Assembly (NCBI GenBank): GCA_017555465.1
Contig: JAFZGH010000311.1
Span: forward strand, 1 to 17,633
Reading direction: 5' to 3'
DNA length: 17,633 nucleotides
DNA from: Akkermansia sp.
GTDB lineage: Bacteria; Verrucomicrobiota; Verrucomicrobiia; Verrucomicrobiales; Akkermansiaceae
The translations under genes and the position numbers were made by a program. How positions within the stretch are numbered: position 1 is the first letter of the stretch; each line of letters opens with the position of its first letter. A model generated the notes under the pieces. The model did not search any database and had not been told where the DNA came from. It saw only the letters and a program-made list of their open reading frames with translations. Shown piece by piece: positions 1-6,632 of the stretch.

Positions 1-87
1 GTACAGTCGGGATTTCCCCTCGAACTTCCTCTTCCACGGTTCGTTATCTCCCCGCAGTTGTTCTTCAGGTCTGGGATTCCGCATCAT
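1..87 (-). CDS. Probable 5' end of an unidentified gene, cut by the window edge
   Basis: On the minus strand an open frame starts at a double ATG (85-87 and 82-84) and stays open to base 1, giving about 28-29 residues rich in Arg, Lys and Glu. An AAGGAG Shine-Dalgarno match (93-98) lies 5 bases before the first ATG and 8 before the second, which is the main support. The fragment has no signal peptide or membrane segment, and I do not recognise the family. It would be the next gene beyond the galE terminator on the same strand. The region also holds several short inverted repeats (9-18, 21-43, 79-92, 98-114), so a structured RNA is an alternative. Confidence 0.4.
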   Translation of the reverse strand, partial: MMRNPRPEEQLRGDNEPWKRKFEGKSRLY

Positions 88-144
88 CGCGGCTCCTTAC
101 GGACTTTCACCGTAGTGCGCATATCGCGTCGGTCGTACAATAAA

Positions 145-174
145 AAAGCCCGCAGCATTACTGCTGCGGGCTTT
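145..174 (-). terminator. Rho-independent terminator of the tal-galE unit
   Basis: A perfect 13-bp stem (145-157 pairing with 162-174) closes a 4-base loop. Read on the minus strand it is followed by a run of six T's (142-147 on the plus strand is all A). It lies 13 bases past the galE stop. The stem is GC-rich in the middle and AT-rich at the base. On the plus strand the T tract is short, so termination is probably mainly minus-strand. Confidence 0.93.
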
Positions 175-187
175 ATGTAAGATGTTA

Positions 188-1177
188 TCAATAGTGACCA
201 CCGCGGGGACCGTTGTGCCACTTCCATGCGGTTTCCACAATATCCTTCACGTTCTGGTACTTGGGAATCCAGCCCAGGATTTCGGCAGCCTTGCGGGAGT
301 CGGCAATGAGACGGGCGGGGTCGCCTTCGCGGCGCGGACCGTATGACACCGGGGCTTTCATGCCGGTTACTTCCTCTGCGGCTTCGATAATCTGCTTCAC
401 GGAGAATCCGTTGCCGGTGCCCAGGTTGAACCAGTTGGTCTCGCCGCCTTCCATGAGGTAATTCAGGGCGCGCAGGTGTGCATCGGCCAGGTCATCTACG
501 TGGATGTAGTCGCGGATGCAGGTGCCGTCCGGGGTGTCGTAGTCGGTGCCGAATACGGTGATGCCGGGGCGCTCGCCCTTGATGGCCTGCAGAATCACCG
601 GAATGAGGTGAGACTCGGGCTCGTGGTCTTCGCCGATGGCGCCGTCCACAGAGGAACCGGAGGCATTGAAGTAGCGCAGGAAGACGCTCTTGAGCCCATA
701 GGCGCGGTCGCAGTCCTTGCAAACCTTCTCCAGCATGTACTTGGAACCGCCGTAGGGGTTGATGGGATCCTGTTTCTCGGTCTCGGGAATCGGTACCTGG
801 GTGGGTACACCGTAGGTGGCGCAGGTGGAGGAGAATACGAAACGCTTGCAGCCGGCCAGAATCATGGCGCGCAGCAGCACCAGGGGCTTGGCGATGTTGT
901 TTTCGTAATACTTCAGCGGGTCAGTTACGGATTCACCCACCTGGATGAAGGCGGCGAAGTGCACCACGGCGTCGAACTTGCCGTTCACGAGCAGCGGGTA
1001 CACCACAGAGGGATCGCCCAGGTCGCCCTTGACCAGAGTTACTTCCTTATCCACGATGGCGGCCGGGTGGCCGTAGATCATGCTGTCCAGCACTGTCACA
1101 TCGGCGCCGCTCTTGACGAGCTGGCGCACGGTGTGCGAACCAATATAACCGGCACCGCCGGTAACGAGTACTTTCAT
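188..1177 (-). CDS. galE: UDP-glucose 4-epimerase (GalE)
   Basis: GalE interconverts UDP-galactose and UDP-glucose in the cytoplasm (Leloir pathway) and supplies UDP-Gal for surface glycans. The 329-residue product has the usual length of an extended short-chain dehydrogenase/reductase. The N-terminal NAD-binding loop GGAGYIG lies at residues 7-13 with Asp31 at the end of the second strand. The catalytic Ser117/Thr118 and Tyr142-X3-Lys146 (YGGSK) are intact. It lies 20 bases downstream of tal on the same strand and ends at a strong terminator, so the two are probably co-transcribed. No Shine-Dalgarno sequence precedes the ATG. A related UDP-sugar epimerase (for example acting on UDP-GlcNAc or UDP-Glc) cannot be excluded by motifs alone. 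Confidence 0.95.
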   Translation of the reverse strand: MKVLVTGGAGYIGSHTVRQLVKSGADVTVLDSMIYGHPAAIVDKEVTLVKGDLGDPSVVYPLLVNGKFDAVVHFAAFIQVGESVTDPLKYYENNIAKPLVLLRAMILAGCKRFVFSSTCATYGVPTQVPIPETEKQDPINPYGGSKYMLEKVCKDCDRAYGLKSVFLRYFNASGSSVDGAIGEDHEPESHLIPVILQAIKGERPGITVFGTDYDTPDGTCIRDYIHVDDLADAHLRALNYLMEGGETNWFNLGTGNGFSVKQIIEAAEEVTGMKAPVSYGPRREGDPARLIADSRKAAEILGWIPKYQNVKDIVETAWKWHNGPRGGHY

Positions 1178-1197
1178 GATGTTGCTAATTGGTAAAA

Positions 1198-2154
1198 TTA
1201 CAGCAGGGAGGCCAGCAGAGCTTCCAGTTTGCGGATATCTGAAGAGAATTTACGGATGCCTTCGGCTGTCTTTTCCGTGGCCATGGCGTCTTCGTTGAAG
1301 AGGAAGCGGAAGTTCTTCTCATCGGCCGGGATGCGTTCGATATCGCTGGCTGCAGCGGCTTCGGGGGAGAGCAGGGGCTTTACCTCATCCTCACAGGCAG
1401 CCAGTTCTGCCAGCAGGTTGGGGGAAATGGTAAGCAGGTCGCAACCGGCAAGTGCCAGGATTTCTCCGGTGTTGCGGAAGCTGGCGCCCATAATCTGAAC
1501 CGGGTAGCCGAATTTCTTGTAGTAGTTGTAGATGGTGCGCACGGAGATGACGCCGGGGTCGGTCTCGGCGGTGTAGGTTTCGCCTGTGGCGGACTTGTAC
1601 CAGTCCAGAATACGGCCGACAAAGGGGGAGATGAGGCGCACGTTGGCTTCGGCGCAAGCAACGGCCTGTACCAGGCTGAACAGCAGGGTCAGGTTGCAGT
1701 GAATGCCTTCCTGTTCCAGCTGGCGGGCGGCCTGAATGCCTTCCCATGTTGCAGCAATCTTGATGAGAACGCGCTCGCGCGGGATGCCGGCGGCTTCGTA
1801 CAGAGCCATGATTTCACGGGCTTTCTGCACGGTGGCTTCGGTGTCAAAGGAAAGGCGGGCATCCACCTCGCTGGAAACGCGGCCAGGTACGCGCTTCAGA
1901 ATCTCCAGACCGAATGCGACAATGACGCGGTCCATGAGTTCACCGATTTTTTCGGCGGGGTTGGAGACGCTGGCCTTGAAGTCGGCTACCACGGCATCAA
2001 GGATGGGGCGGTATTCCGGCTTGGCGGCGGCGGCCAGGATGAGGGACGGATTGGTGGTGGCGTCCTGAGGGGTGAATTCCTCCATCTGGCGGAAATCGCC
2101 TGTGTCTGCCACTACCGTGGTGTACTTCTTGAGTTGTTCGAGCTGTGTTGCCAT
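1198..2154 (-). CDS. tal: Transaldolase, TalB type
   Basis: Transaldolase moves a dihydroxyacetone unit between sedoheptulose-7-phosphate and glyceraldehyde-3-phosphate in the non-oxidative pentose phosphate pathway. The 318-residue length matches the E. coli TalB subfamily (about 317). The Schiff-base lysine is Lys132 in the motif LIKIAATWEG. Asp17, Asn35 (in DATTNPS) and Glu96 fall at the same numbers as the TalB active-site residues. It is the middle gene of birA, tal, galE, with a 64-base gap to birA that contains its own promoter (2169-2197), and it runs into galE after 20 bases. No Shine-Dalgarno is seen and the predicted leader is only about 7 bases. Confidence 0.96.
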   Translation of the reverse strand: MATQLEQLKKYTTVVADTGDFRQMEEFTPQDATTNPSLILAAAAKPEYRPILDAVVADFKASVSNPAEKIGELMDRVIVAFGLEILKRVPGRVSSEVDARLSFDTEATVQKAREIMALYEAAGIPRERVLIKIAATWEGIQAARQLEQEGIHCNLTLLFSLVQAVACAEANVRLISPFVGRILDWYKSATGETYTAETDPGVISVRTIYNYYKKFGYPVQIMGASFRNTGEILALAGCDLLTISPNLLAELAACEDEVKPLLSPEAAAASDIERIPADEKNFRFLFNEDAMATEKTAEGIRKFSSDIRKLEALLASLL

Positions 2155-2168
2155 AAGTTAACAGGGGG

Positions 2169-2197
2169 ATTCTATCATAATTCAGCGGCTACTGCAA
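2169..2197 (-). promoter_or_regulatory. Promoter of tal-galE
   Basis: On the minus strand TTGCAG (2192-2197), a 17-base spacer and TAGAAT (2169-2174) form a sigma-70-like promoter. The -10 box ends 14 bases before the tal ATG. If transcription begins about 7 bases past the box, the leader is about 7 bases and contains no ribosome-binding site. Confidence 0.65.
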
Positions 2198-2218
2198 GAG
2201 CAGCCTTTTTCAAATGTA

Positions 2219-2944
2219 TCAGATAAGTTCTTTGAGCCGGTTGATGGTGATGCCGGGAATGGTGAATGTTGAGCCGTCTGCCTTGCGGAGAATGGGGGAA
2301 CCGTCTTGTTCAACTCCCACGAAATGCCCGATATGCCGCTCGTTATCTGTAATGGCTACGACCGGACGAGAGTCTCCCCATGCAGCCTCCAGCATAGGAA
2401 GTATGCCTTCAAGACCACATTCGACAAAATTGTCAAACATTTCTCCGAGAACATCGCCCAGCATGGTGCGGAATTTCTTCACTGAAGGACATGCTGGTAT
2501 GATGTCGCACATGCGGGTGACCGGGTCGGAGGTGATGCCCTGCATGTGTTCAATTTCGTTGAACATGTTGATGCCGATGCCGATGGAAGCCATGGTGGCA
2601 GAAGGACGCTCAACCAGAATGCCGGCGAGCTTGGCCCGGCCCACCAGTACATCATTAGGCCAGCGTAATCTGAGCCCTTTAATGTTGTATGCTTTGAGCG
2701 ATTCAATGACTGCGGCTCCCGCTACCAGGGGCAGCAAGCCCCAGTGGCGATTTACGGAAGCATCCAAGGGAAGATTGTAGGTAGCCCACAGCCCCCCATC
2801 GTTGCCAGTCCAGGCGCGGTTGAAGCGCCCTCGTCCGCGAGTCTGGCTGCGCGCGGTTACGACTGACCATGCAGGAAGTTTGCGTGCTTCGTTGAATGTG
2901 GATTCACACTCGTCAATTTCCTTCACTTTCCATTTGTTGCTCAC
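2219..2944 (-). CDS. birA: Biotin-[acetyl-CoA-carboxylase] ligase, no DNA-binding domain
   Basis: BirA activates biotin to biotinyl-AMP and attaches it to the lysine of biotin carboxyl carrier proteins. The 241-residue product contains the ligase core: GRGR at 37-40 with the following RAW, the ATP/biotin motif RWPNDVL at 94-100, Lys105 in KLAGIL, and GIGIN at 122-126, followed by a small C-terminal beta domain. The N-terminal winged helix of E. coli BirA (321 residues) is missing, so this is a class I, enzyme-only ligase without repressor function. The start is GTG at 2942-2944; no in-frame ATG lies near the conserved N-terminus, and a TAGAAT box ends 6 bases upstream, predicting a leaderless mRNA. 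It is divergent from the hydrolase-fold gene. Confidence 0.92.
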   Translation of the reverse strand: MSNKWKVKEIDECESTFNEARKLPAWSVVTARSQTRGRGRFNRAWTGNDGGLWATYNLPLDASVNRHWGLLPLVAGAAVIESLKAYNIKGLRLRWPNDVLVGRAKLAGILVERPSATMASIGIGINMFNEIEHMQGITSDPVTRMCDIIPACPSVKKFRTMLGDVLGEMFDNFVECGLEGILPMLEAAWGDSRPVVAITDNERHIGHFVGVEQDGSPILRKADGSTFTIPGITINRLKELI

Positions 2945-2950
2945 GTTGCT

Positions 2951-2979
2951 ATTCTACACCATTGCGGGGTGCGCGTCTA
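2951..2979 (-). promoter_or_regulatory. Promoter of birA
   Basis: On the minus strand TAGACG (2974-2979), 17 bases and TAGAAT (2951-2956) match the sigma-70 consensus at 4/6 and 5/6. The -10 box ends only 6 bases before the GTG start, so transcription would begin at or next to the start codon. Confidence 0.5.
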
Positions 2980-3004
2980 CCCCCAAACTGGTGATAAGTC
3001 AGCC

Positions 3005-3028
3005 TTTTTTGCAAAAAAATCCGGATTT
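3005..3028. repeat. Two adjoining palindromes between divergent promoters
   Basis: TTTTTTGCAAAAAA (3005-3018) and AAATCCGGATTT (3017-3028) are each perfect palindromes and share two bases. They lie between the birA promoter and the promoter at 3077. They could be operators, a bent A-tract segment or transcript hairpins. The sequence does not decide between these. Confidence 0.5.
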
Positions 3029-3076
3029 GATGAAAAATCAGGTGCGACATTTCTCGTCCTATGCCTTATTTTGCCA

Positions 3077-3105
3077 TTGCCGAATGCTGGGGGCTCTGGT
3101 ATAGT
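3077..3105 (+). promoter_or_regulatory. Promoter of the hydrolase-fold/OmpA/HAD operon
   Basis: TTGCCG (3077-3082), a 17-base spacer and TATAGT (3100-3105) form a good sigma-70-like promoter. The -10 box ends 12 bases before the ATG at 3118, giving an inferred leader of about 6 bases. This decides the start of the gene, because the longer reading from 3061 would begin upstream of its own promoter. Confidence 0.7.
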
Positions 3106-3117
3106 GTGCGCGATATC

Positions 3118-4227
3118 ATGAGAGTAAGAAGAACCAGACGCGTTCTTATGAGCATAGCCCTGATTGCGGCTGTGTGGGGAGGTGTGTCCACTTGGTTCTA
3201 TATCAATGATTTAGTGCAACCTGTTTTGAGGCCGGTGAACCAATCGTACGATGGTTATACCAGTGTGCCGCGCAAGGCCCCGGGATTGCGGATGGAGCCG
3301 TTTACATTCAAGGGGTGGGATGGCGGTGATGTGCAGGCGGTGATTGCTGTGAAAGATGGGGAGGAATCCTCACGGCAGCTCAGCGTGATTGGTGATTTGA
3401 TGAATCATCCCGTGGAGAGACTGGGGCAGATAGACTATGTACTGGTCTGCGTGGACTGGGATCATGGTATCCGCTCGGCGCTTCCAGTGGCTGAATCGCT
3501 TACGGCTGCCGGCCTGACTTGCATACTGTGGGAACCTCGCGGAGTGGATGATCGTCGCTTGTATTGCACACACGGGTTGAAGGAATGCCGGGATGTGCCT
3601 TTGTTGCTGGATGCAGTCGAGGCGCGTTCTGGTAAGGCTTCTCCTGTCTTTGCTGCTGTGGGGCAGGGGTATGGGGCAAGTCTGTTGTTGCAGGCGGCTG
3701 CGGTGGAACCCCGCATCCGGGGGCTGGTGTCGATTGATGCGTATGCTTCGTTACGCCAGTCTGTGGAGCGGACGATGCCGGAAAGCATGCTGCGCCCGCT
3801 GATGATGTGGCTCATGGATCAGCGCATCAGCCGCACTGCCGGTATGGAAAGTTTTGATGTGGCTCCGGTGGAGCAGGCCTCCAGCCTGGATCGTAATGTC
3901 CCGGTGCTGGTGGTGAATCTGGCGCAGGATAGCCCCGTGAGCAATTTCAAGGACGCCATGACCATATATGGCCGTTTGCCTAGCGATCAGCGAGATGTAT
4001 GGACTCTGCGCACTCAGCAGGATGCAGCAGGCTCTGCTCACCGGGAGGTGAAAATGGGTAGGGGTCGATATCGTGAGTCTGTTCTGGTTGGGCTTCTGAA
4101 TGATGAGGATAGCGCCATGAGTTCTATTGTGCGCTGGATGGATGAATGTGTGGTGAATGCGGTGCAGTCTCCGCGTGTGCACGACCCCGCGCGTCCGGAT
4201 TTAACGGTTTCTGGTATCAAACTCTGA
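3118..4227 (+). CDS. Membrane-anchored alpha/beta-hydrolase-fold protein lacking the nucleophile serine
   Basis: The 369-residue product begins with a basic stretch and one hydrophobic segment (about residues 9-28), so most of it should lie outside the cytoplasm, anchored by a signal anchor. The rest resembles an alpha/beta hydrolase: a DWDHG segment (113-117) at the oxyanion-type position, EPRGVDD (139-145), and a nucleophile elbow at 182-186. That elbow reads GQGYG instead of G-X-S-X-G, so Gly184 (codon GGG) replaces the usual Ser. Candidates for the acid and base are Asp271 and His308. It is probably a non-catalytic or altered member. ATG 3118 was chosen because a promoter ends 12 bases before it. 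The OmpA-domain gene starts 4 bases after its TGA, and a second stop (TAA) follows directly. Substrate and function are unknown. Confidence 0.75.
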   Translation: MRVRRTRRVLMSIALIAAVWGGVSTWFYINDLVQPVLRPVNQSYDGYTSVPRKAPGLRMEPFTFKGWDGGDVQAVIAVKDGEESSRQLSVIGDLMNHPVERLGQIDYVLVCVDWDHGIRSALPVAESLTAAGLTCILWEPRGVDDRRLYCTHGLKECRDVPLLLDAVEARSGKASPVFAAVGQGYGASLLLQAAAVEPRIRGLVSIDAYASLRQSVERTMPESMLRPLMMWLMDQRISRTAGMESFDVAPVEQASSLDRNVPVLVVNLAQDSPVSNFKDAMTIYGRLPSDQRDVWTLRTQQDAAGSAHREVKMGRGRYRESVLVGLLNDEDSAMSSIVRWMDECVVNAVQSPRVHDPARPDLTVSGIKL

Positions 4228-4231
4228 TAAG

Positions 4232-5497
4232 GTGAACGATTCGAATATTCCAGATTACATGCTGTATGAGCGAGGAAAGCGTGTTGGCAACCGTCGCCGC
4301 AATGGCTACGAGTTAACCCGGCAGCGCGATATGGTTCCTATTGCCATGGGCGCGGCAAGTGCTGCGGTGGTGGTGCATGCCATGCTCTGGATGTATTTCC
4401 CCTCGCTTTCTGTACTGGGACTGGGCAGTCTGACGGATGTACCCGAAGAGGTTAAAATCAACGAAACAGTGCGCGTGGTGGTGAAGGAACCGCCCAAGGA
4501 GGAACAACTCGAGGAGGTACAGGAGCAGGAAATTGTGGAACAGCAGCCTGCCGAAATTGAGGAAATTGCGCATGAGCCGGAGGAAATTGATATCCTAGAT
4601 GTAGAGGTGCCGGAGCTGGTGATGGCTCCCGGACCGACAGAGCTGAATGTGGCAGAGCCTGTCTATGCAGAGGAGGAAGCCGCGCCGATAAGCGAAGTTC
4701 CGCCTGCGCAGCTGGATCTGAATGCGCTCCGAGCTCACGATTTGACTGAAGAGGCGTTGGCGATTCCCGAACCGACGCCGGTGAACAGCAATGAAGTTGT
4801 CGCTGCTGCAACAGCCCAGCACGAGGTATTGGAGGATGCGTCTTCGCTCATGGAGCAGGATTTGCGAAAAGCTGCTGCTGAAGATGGAAATGCCAAACTG
4901 CCCGGGGATACGCGCAGCCTGGCGCAGCTGATGGGGGAGGAAAATCTGGGGGCAAAATCTGGTGTGGCTCGCCTGGGGGCGGATGTTTTGTTCGGTTTCA
5001 ATGAATGCCAGCTCAAGAATTCGGCCCGCATCACGATGCTGCAGCTGGCGGCCTTGATTCAGAAGAATCCCGAGACTTACTTCATTATTGAAGGCCATAC
5101 CGACACTGCTGGTACTGCAGCCTATAATGCCCTGCTGGGCTTGCAGCGCGCAGCTGCCGTGCGCGCCTGGCTGGTGGGTAACGGTGTGCCTGTGGAACAC
5201 GTTTATATCCGTTCCTGCGGCAGTTCCATGCCCTTGGCGGCTACAACGGGTACCCGGGAGCAGCAGGCACTTAACCGCCGCGTGGAAATTCACATGCGAG
5301 CCGGCGGAGAGGAGTTGCCGGCGGGAGCTTGTGATTATAAGTACAAGGTGGATTTGACGACGAAGATTACCCACCAGCTGGCTGCCGGTGTGAAAGTTCC
5401 GGTGACGCCCTCGTTCCGTCTCCCGGTGGGGGCTACGCGCGAGCAGCGTGCCGCTGCGGAGCAGAATCGCAATCAGAAGGGGAAGAATGGTCGTTGA
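4232..5497 (+). CDS. OmpA-family peptidoglycan-binding protein with membrane anchor and acidic linker
   Basis: The 421-residue protein has a basic N-terminus, one membrane segment (about 35-56), a Glu/Pro-rich stretch (about 70-160) and a C-terminal OmpA domain (about 250-356). The OmpA domain holds EGHTDTAG (287-294) and NRRVEI (348-353). Asp291 and Arg306 are spaced like the two residues that bind diaminopimelate in OmpA proteins. A basic tail of about 65 residues follows. The layout suggests an inner-membrane protein reaching across the periplasm to the cell wall, loosely like TonB/MotB-type architecture. The start is GTG, 4 bases after the upstream stop; ATG at 4259 is a possible shorter start. 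It overlaps the next gene by 11 bases. It is not the major porin OmpA, as there is no N-terminal barrel. Confidence 0.85.
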   Translation: MNDSNIPDYMLYERGKRVGNRRRNGYELTRQRDMVPIAMGAASAAVVVHAMLWMYFPSLSVLGLGSLTDVPEEVKINETVRVVVKEPPKEEQLEEVQEQEIVEQQPAEIEEIAHEPEEIDILDVEVPELVMAPGPTELNVAEPVYAEEEAAPISEVPPAQLDLNALRAHDLTEEALAIPEPTPVNSNEVVAAATAQHEVLEDASSLMEQDLRKAAAEDGNAKLPGDTRSLAQLMGEENLGAKSGVARLGADVLFGFNECQLKNSARITMLQLAALIQKNPETYFIIEGHTDTAGTAAYNALLGLQRAAAVRAWLVGNGVPVEHVYIRSCGSSMPLAATTGTREQQALNRRVEIHMRAGGEELPAGACDYKYKVDLTTKITHQLAAGVKVPVTPSFRLPVGATREQRAAAEQNRNQKGKNGR

Positions 5498-6320
5498 GGA
5501 GGGGCAGATTCTTCCTGGGTACGCGTTACCTCGTTCCGTGCCATGCAGATGGCTCATTTCGCTGGATTATGATGAGACGCTGCGTTGCCTCGACCCTCAG
5601 CAGCCAGTGCCGCTGGAATTTTTTGAATTGATGCGGGAATGGCGGCATCTGGGGATTTGCTGGGGTATCAATACTGGCCGCACTTTGCCGTATCTCTGTC
5701 AGGAATTACTTCCTTGTTCTCCGTTTCTGCCTGATTTTATCTGTACCTGTGAGCGTTATGCCTACGTGGCTGATGAGGCTGGGGTGCTCCGCCCGCTTGT
5801 GGAGCACAATGCCCGCTGCCGGGAACATAATGAGAGCGTGCGCGAGAGAATCCGCCCGCTTCTTCATGCCCGGCTGGCTTCGCTGCGGTGTGTGTACCCC
5901 ACGCTGGAGTGGATTATTGCCGCGGATGATCCGCTTTCTGTGGAGGCGGTGGATTCGGACACGATGGATGCTATCATGGCTTTTCTTTCTCCCTTTGTAT
6001 CCGGACTGGAGGGAGTGTCAGCCCAGCGGGCAGGGCGTTATATGCGTCTGGCGGATGCGCGTTATTGCAAGGGAACGGCTTTGAAGACGGTGGCAGAGTT
6101 GTGGAATGTGCCCAGCAGCCACTGGGCTATGCTGGGGGATGGCCATAATGATATGCATGCTTTCCGGCTTTTCTCTGATGCTTTCTGCGGTGCTCCGGCA
6201 ACGGCTCATCCCGATGTGCTGGAGTATCTGCGGAGCAGGGGTGGTTATATTTCTTCTACTCCGGGGGTAATGGAAATTCTCCATGCCTGGAGGGCGCAGG
6301 TCATGACAGAAAGGGGATAA
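5487..6320 (+). CDS. HAD-superfamily phosphatase, Cof/sucrose-phosphatase-like (IIB)
   Basis: The 277-residue protein is a predicted Mg-dependent phosphatase with all four HAD motifs: Asp27 and Asp29 in SLDYDET (I), Thr63 in INTGR (II), Lys195 in CKGTALK (III) and GDGHND at 217-222 (IV). The large insertion between motifs II and III fits the type IIB cap found in Cof, trehalose- and sucrose-phosphate phosphatases. It has no signal peptide, so it is cytoplasmic; the substrate is probably a sugar phosphate but is not identifiable. ATG 5487 is preferred over an upstream ATG at 5448 because AAGGGG lies about 5 bases before it. It overlaps the OmpA-domain gene by 11 bases, so translation is probably coupled. 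It is the last gene of its operon. Confidence 0.85.
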   Translation: MVVEEGQILPGYALPRSVPCRWLISLDYDETLRCLDPQQPVPLEFFELMREWRHLGICWGINTGRTLPYLCQELLPCSPFLPDFICTCERYAYVADEAGVLRPLVEHNARCREHNESVRERIRPLLHARLASLRCVYPTLEWIIAADDPLSVEAVDSDTMDAIMAFLSPFVSGLEGVSAQRAGRYMRLADARYCKGTALKTVAELWNVPSSHWAMLGDGHNDMHAFRLFSDAFCGAPATAHPDVLEYLRSRGGYISSTPGVMEILHAWRAQVMTERG

Positions 6321-6346
6321 AATCCGTCTTAAAATTCGCTTTCGGC

Positions 6347-6376
6347 TTGACTTTTCGGGCAAAAGATAGTTACATA
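6347..6376 (+). promoter_or_regulatory. Promoter of the small ribosomal protein gene
   Basis: TTGACT (6347-6352, 5/6 consensus), an 18-base spacer and TACATA (6371-6376) form a candidate promoter. The inferred start near 6383 gives a leader of about 65 bases, much longer than at the other promoters in this window. Confidence 0.55.
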
Positions 6377-6385
6377 TTCCCCCGT

Positions 6386-6400
6386 TAGCCCCTGGGGCTA
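6386..6400 (+). promoter_or_regulatory. GC-rich hairpin at the 5' end of the small ribosomal protein mRNA
   Basis: TAGCCCC-T-GGGGCTA is a perfect inverted repeat just downstream of the inferred transcription start. In RNA it would form a compact stem of about 6 bp. It could protect the 5' end or be a feedback site for the encoded ribosomal protein, but nothing in the sequence proves either role. Confidence 0.45.
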
Positions 6401-6448
6401 CTGACCATTCTCCCAATAGAGAAACAACAAACGACACATAACACCATT

Positions 6449-6553
6449 ATGGGATCGCTTAAGAAGAGACGTAAGGCCAAGATTAACAAGCACAAGCGCA
6501 GCAAGCGCATGCGCCAGAACCGCCACAAGAAGCGTTTGCGTTACAAGTCCTAA
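6449..6553 (+). CDS. 34-residue ribosomal protein, AURKAIP1/COX24 (mS38-like) family
   Basis: The product has 34 residues, of which about 20 are Lys, Arg or His. It opens with MGSLKKRRKAKINKHK and contains RQNRHKKR. This matches the tiny bacterial relatives of mitochondrial mS38 (AURKAIP1/Cox24), known as bS22 in mycobacteria; a similar Bacteroidota ribosomal protein has, as I recall, been named bL38. It would bind rRNA in the assembled ribosome. The gene stands alone between the HAD gene and a convergent lipoprotein gene, with its own promoter (6347-6376), a hairpin leader and a terminator (6597-6632). The leader next to the ATG is A-rich and has no Shine-Dalgarno. Genes this short are easily missed by automatic annotation. 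Confidence 0.9.
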   Translation: MGSLKKRRKAKINKHKRSKRMRQNRHKKRLRYKS

Positions 6554-6596
6554 GCTGCGCGCTTAGGCCACGTCCGCAAGCGACGCTGTTCTTTTC

Positions 6597-6632
6597 ACGG
6601 CACTGTACCCCTGTGGGCACAGTGCCGTTTTT
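6597..6632 (+). terminator. Terminator of the small ribosomal protein gene
   Basis: A 10-bp stem (6597-6606 with 6619-6628) has a 12-base loop that can extend by a further CCC/GGG pairing, and T's follow to 6632. The T tract overlaps the TAA of the convergent lipoprotein gene. Two weaker inverted repeats lie between the stop and this stem (6551-6565 and 6571-6585). Confidence 0.9.

Noticed and set aside
476..1195. Plus-strand open frame of 239 codons opposite galE
   Set aside because: It is antisense to a fully conserved GalE and has no independent support.
2182..2212. Possible terminator between birA and tal
   Set aside because: The inverted repeat around 2187-2206 is imperfect with a bulge, and its T-run faces the plus strand, where no gene ends.
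3061..3117. Extra 19-residue N-terminus for the hydrolase-fold protein
   Set aside because: The TTGCCG-N17-TATAGT promoter lies inside it, so the mRNA would start downstream. ATG 3118 also gives a natural signal-anchor N-terminus.
5448..5486. Upstream start for the HAD-IIB phosphatase
   Set aside because: ATG 5487 has a Shine-Dalgarno-like AAGGGG just upstream, and the extra 13 residues are basic and only reflect the overlapping OmpA-domain gene.
4595..5557. Minus-strand open frame of 320 codons opposite the OmpA-domain gene
   Set aside because: The plus strand encodes a clear OmpA domain and the antisense frame has no motifs or plausible start signals.
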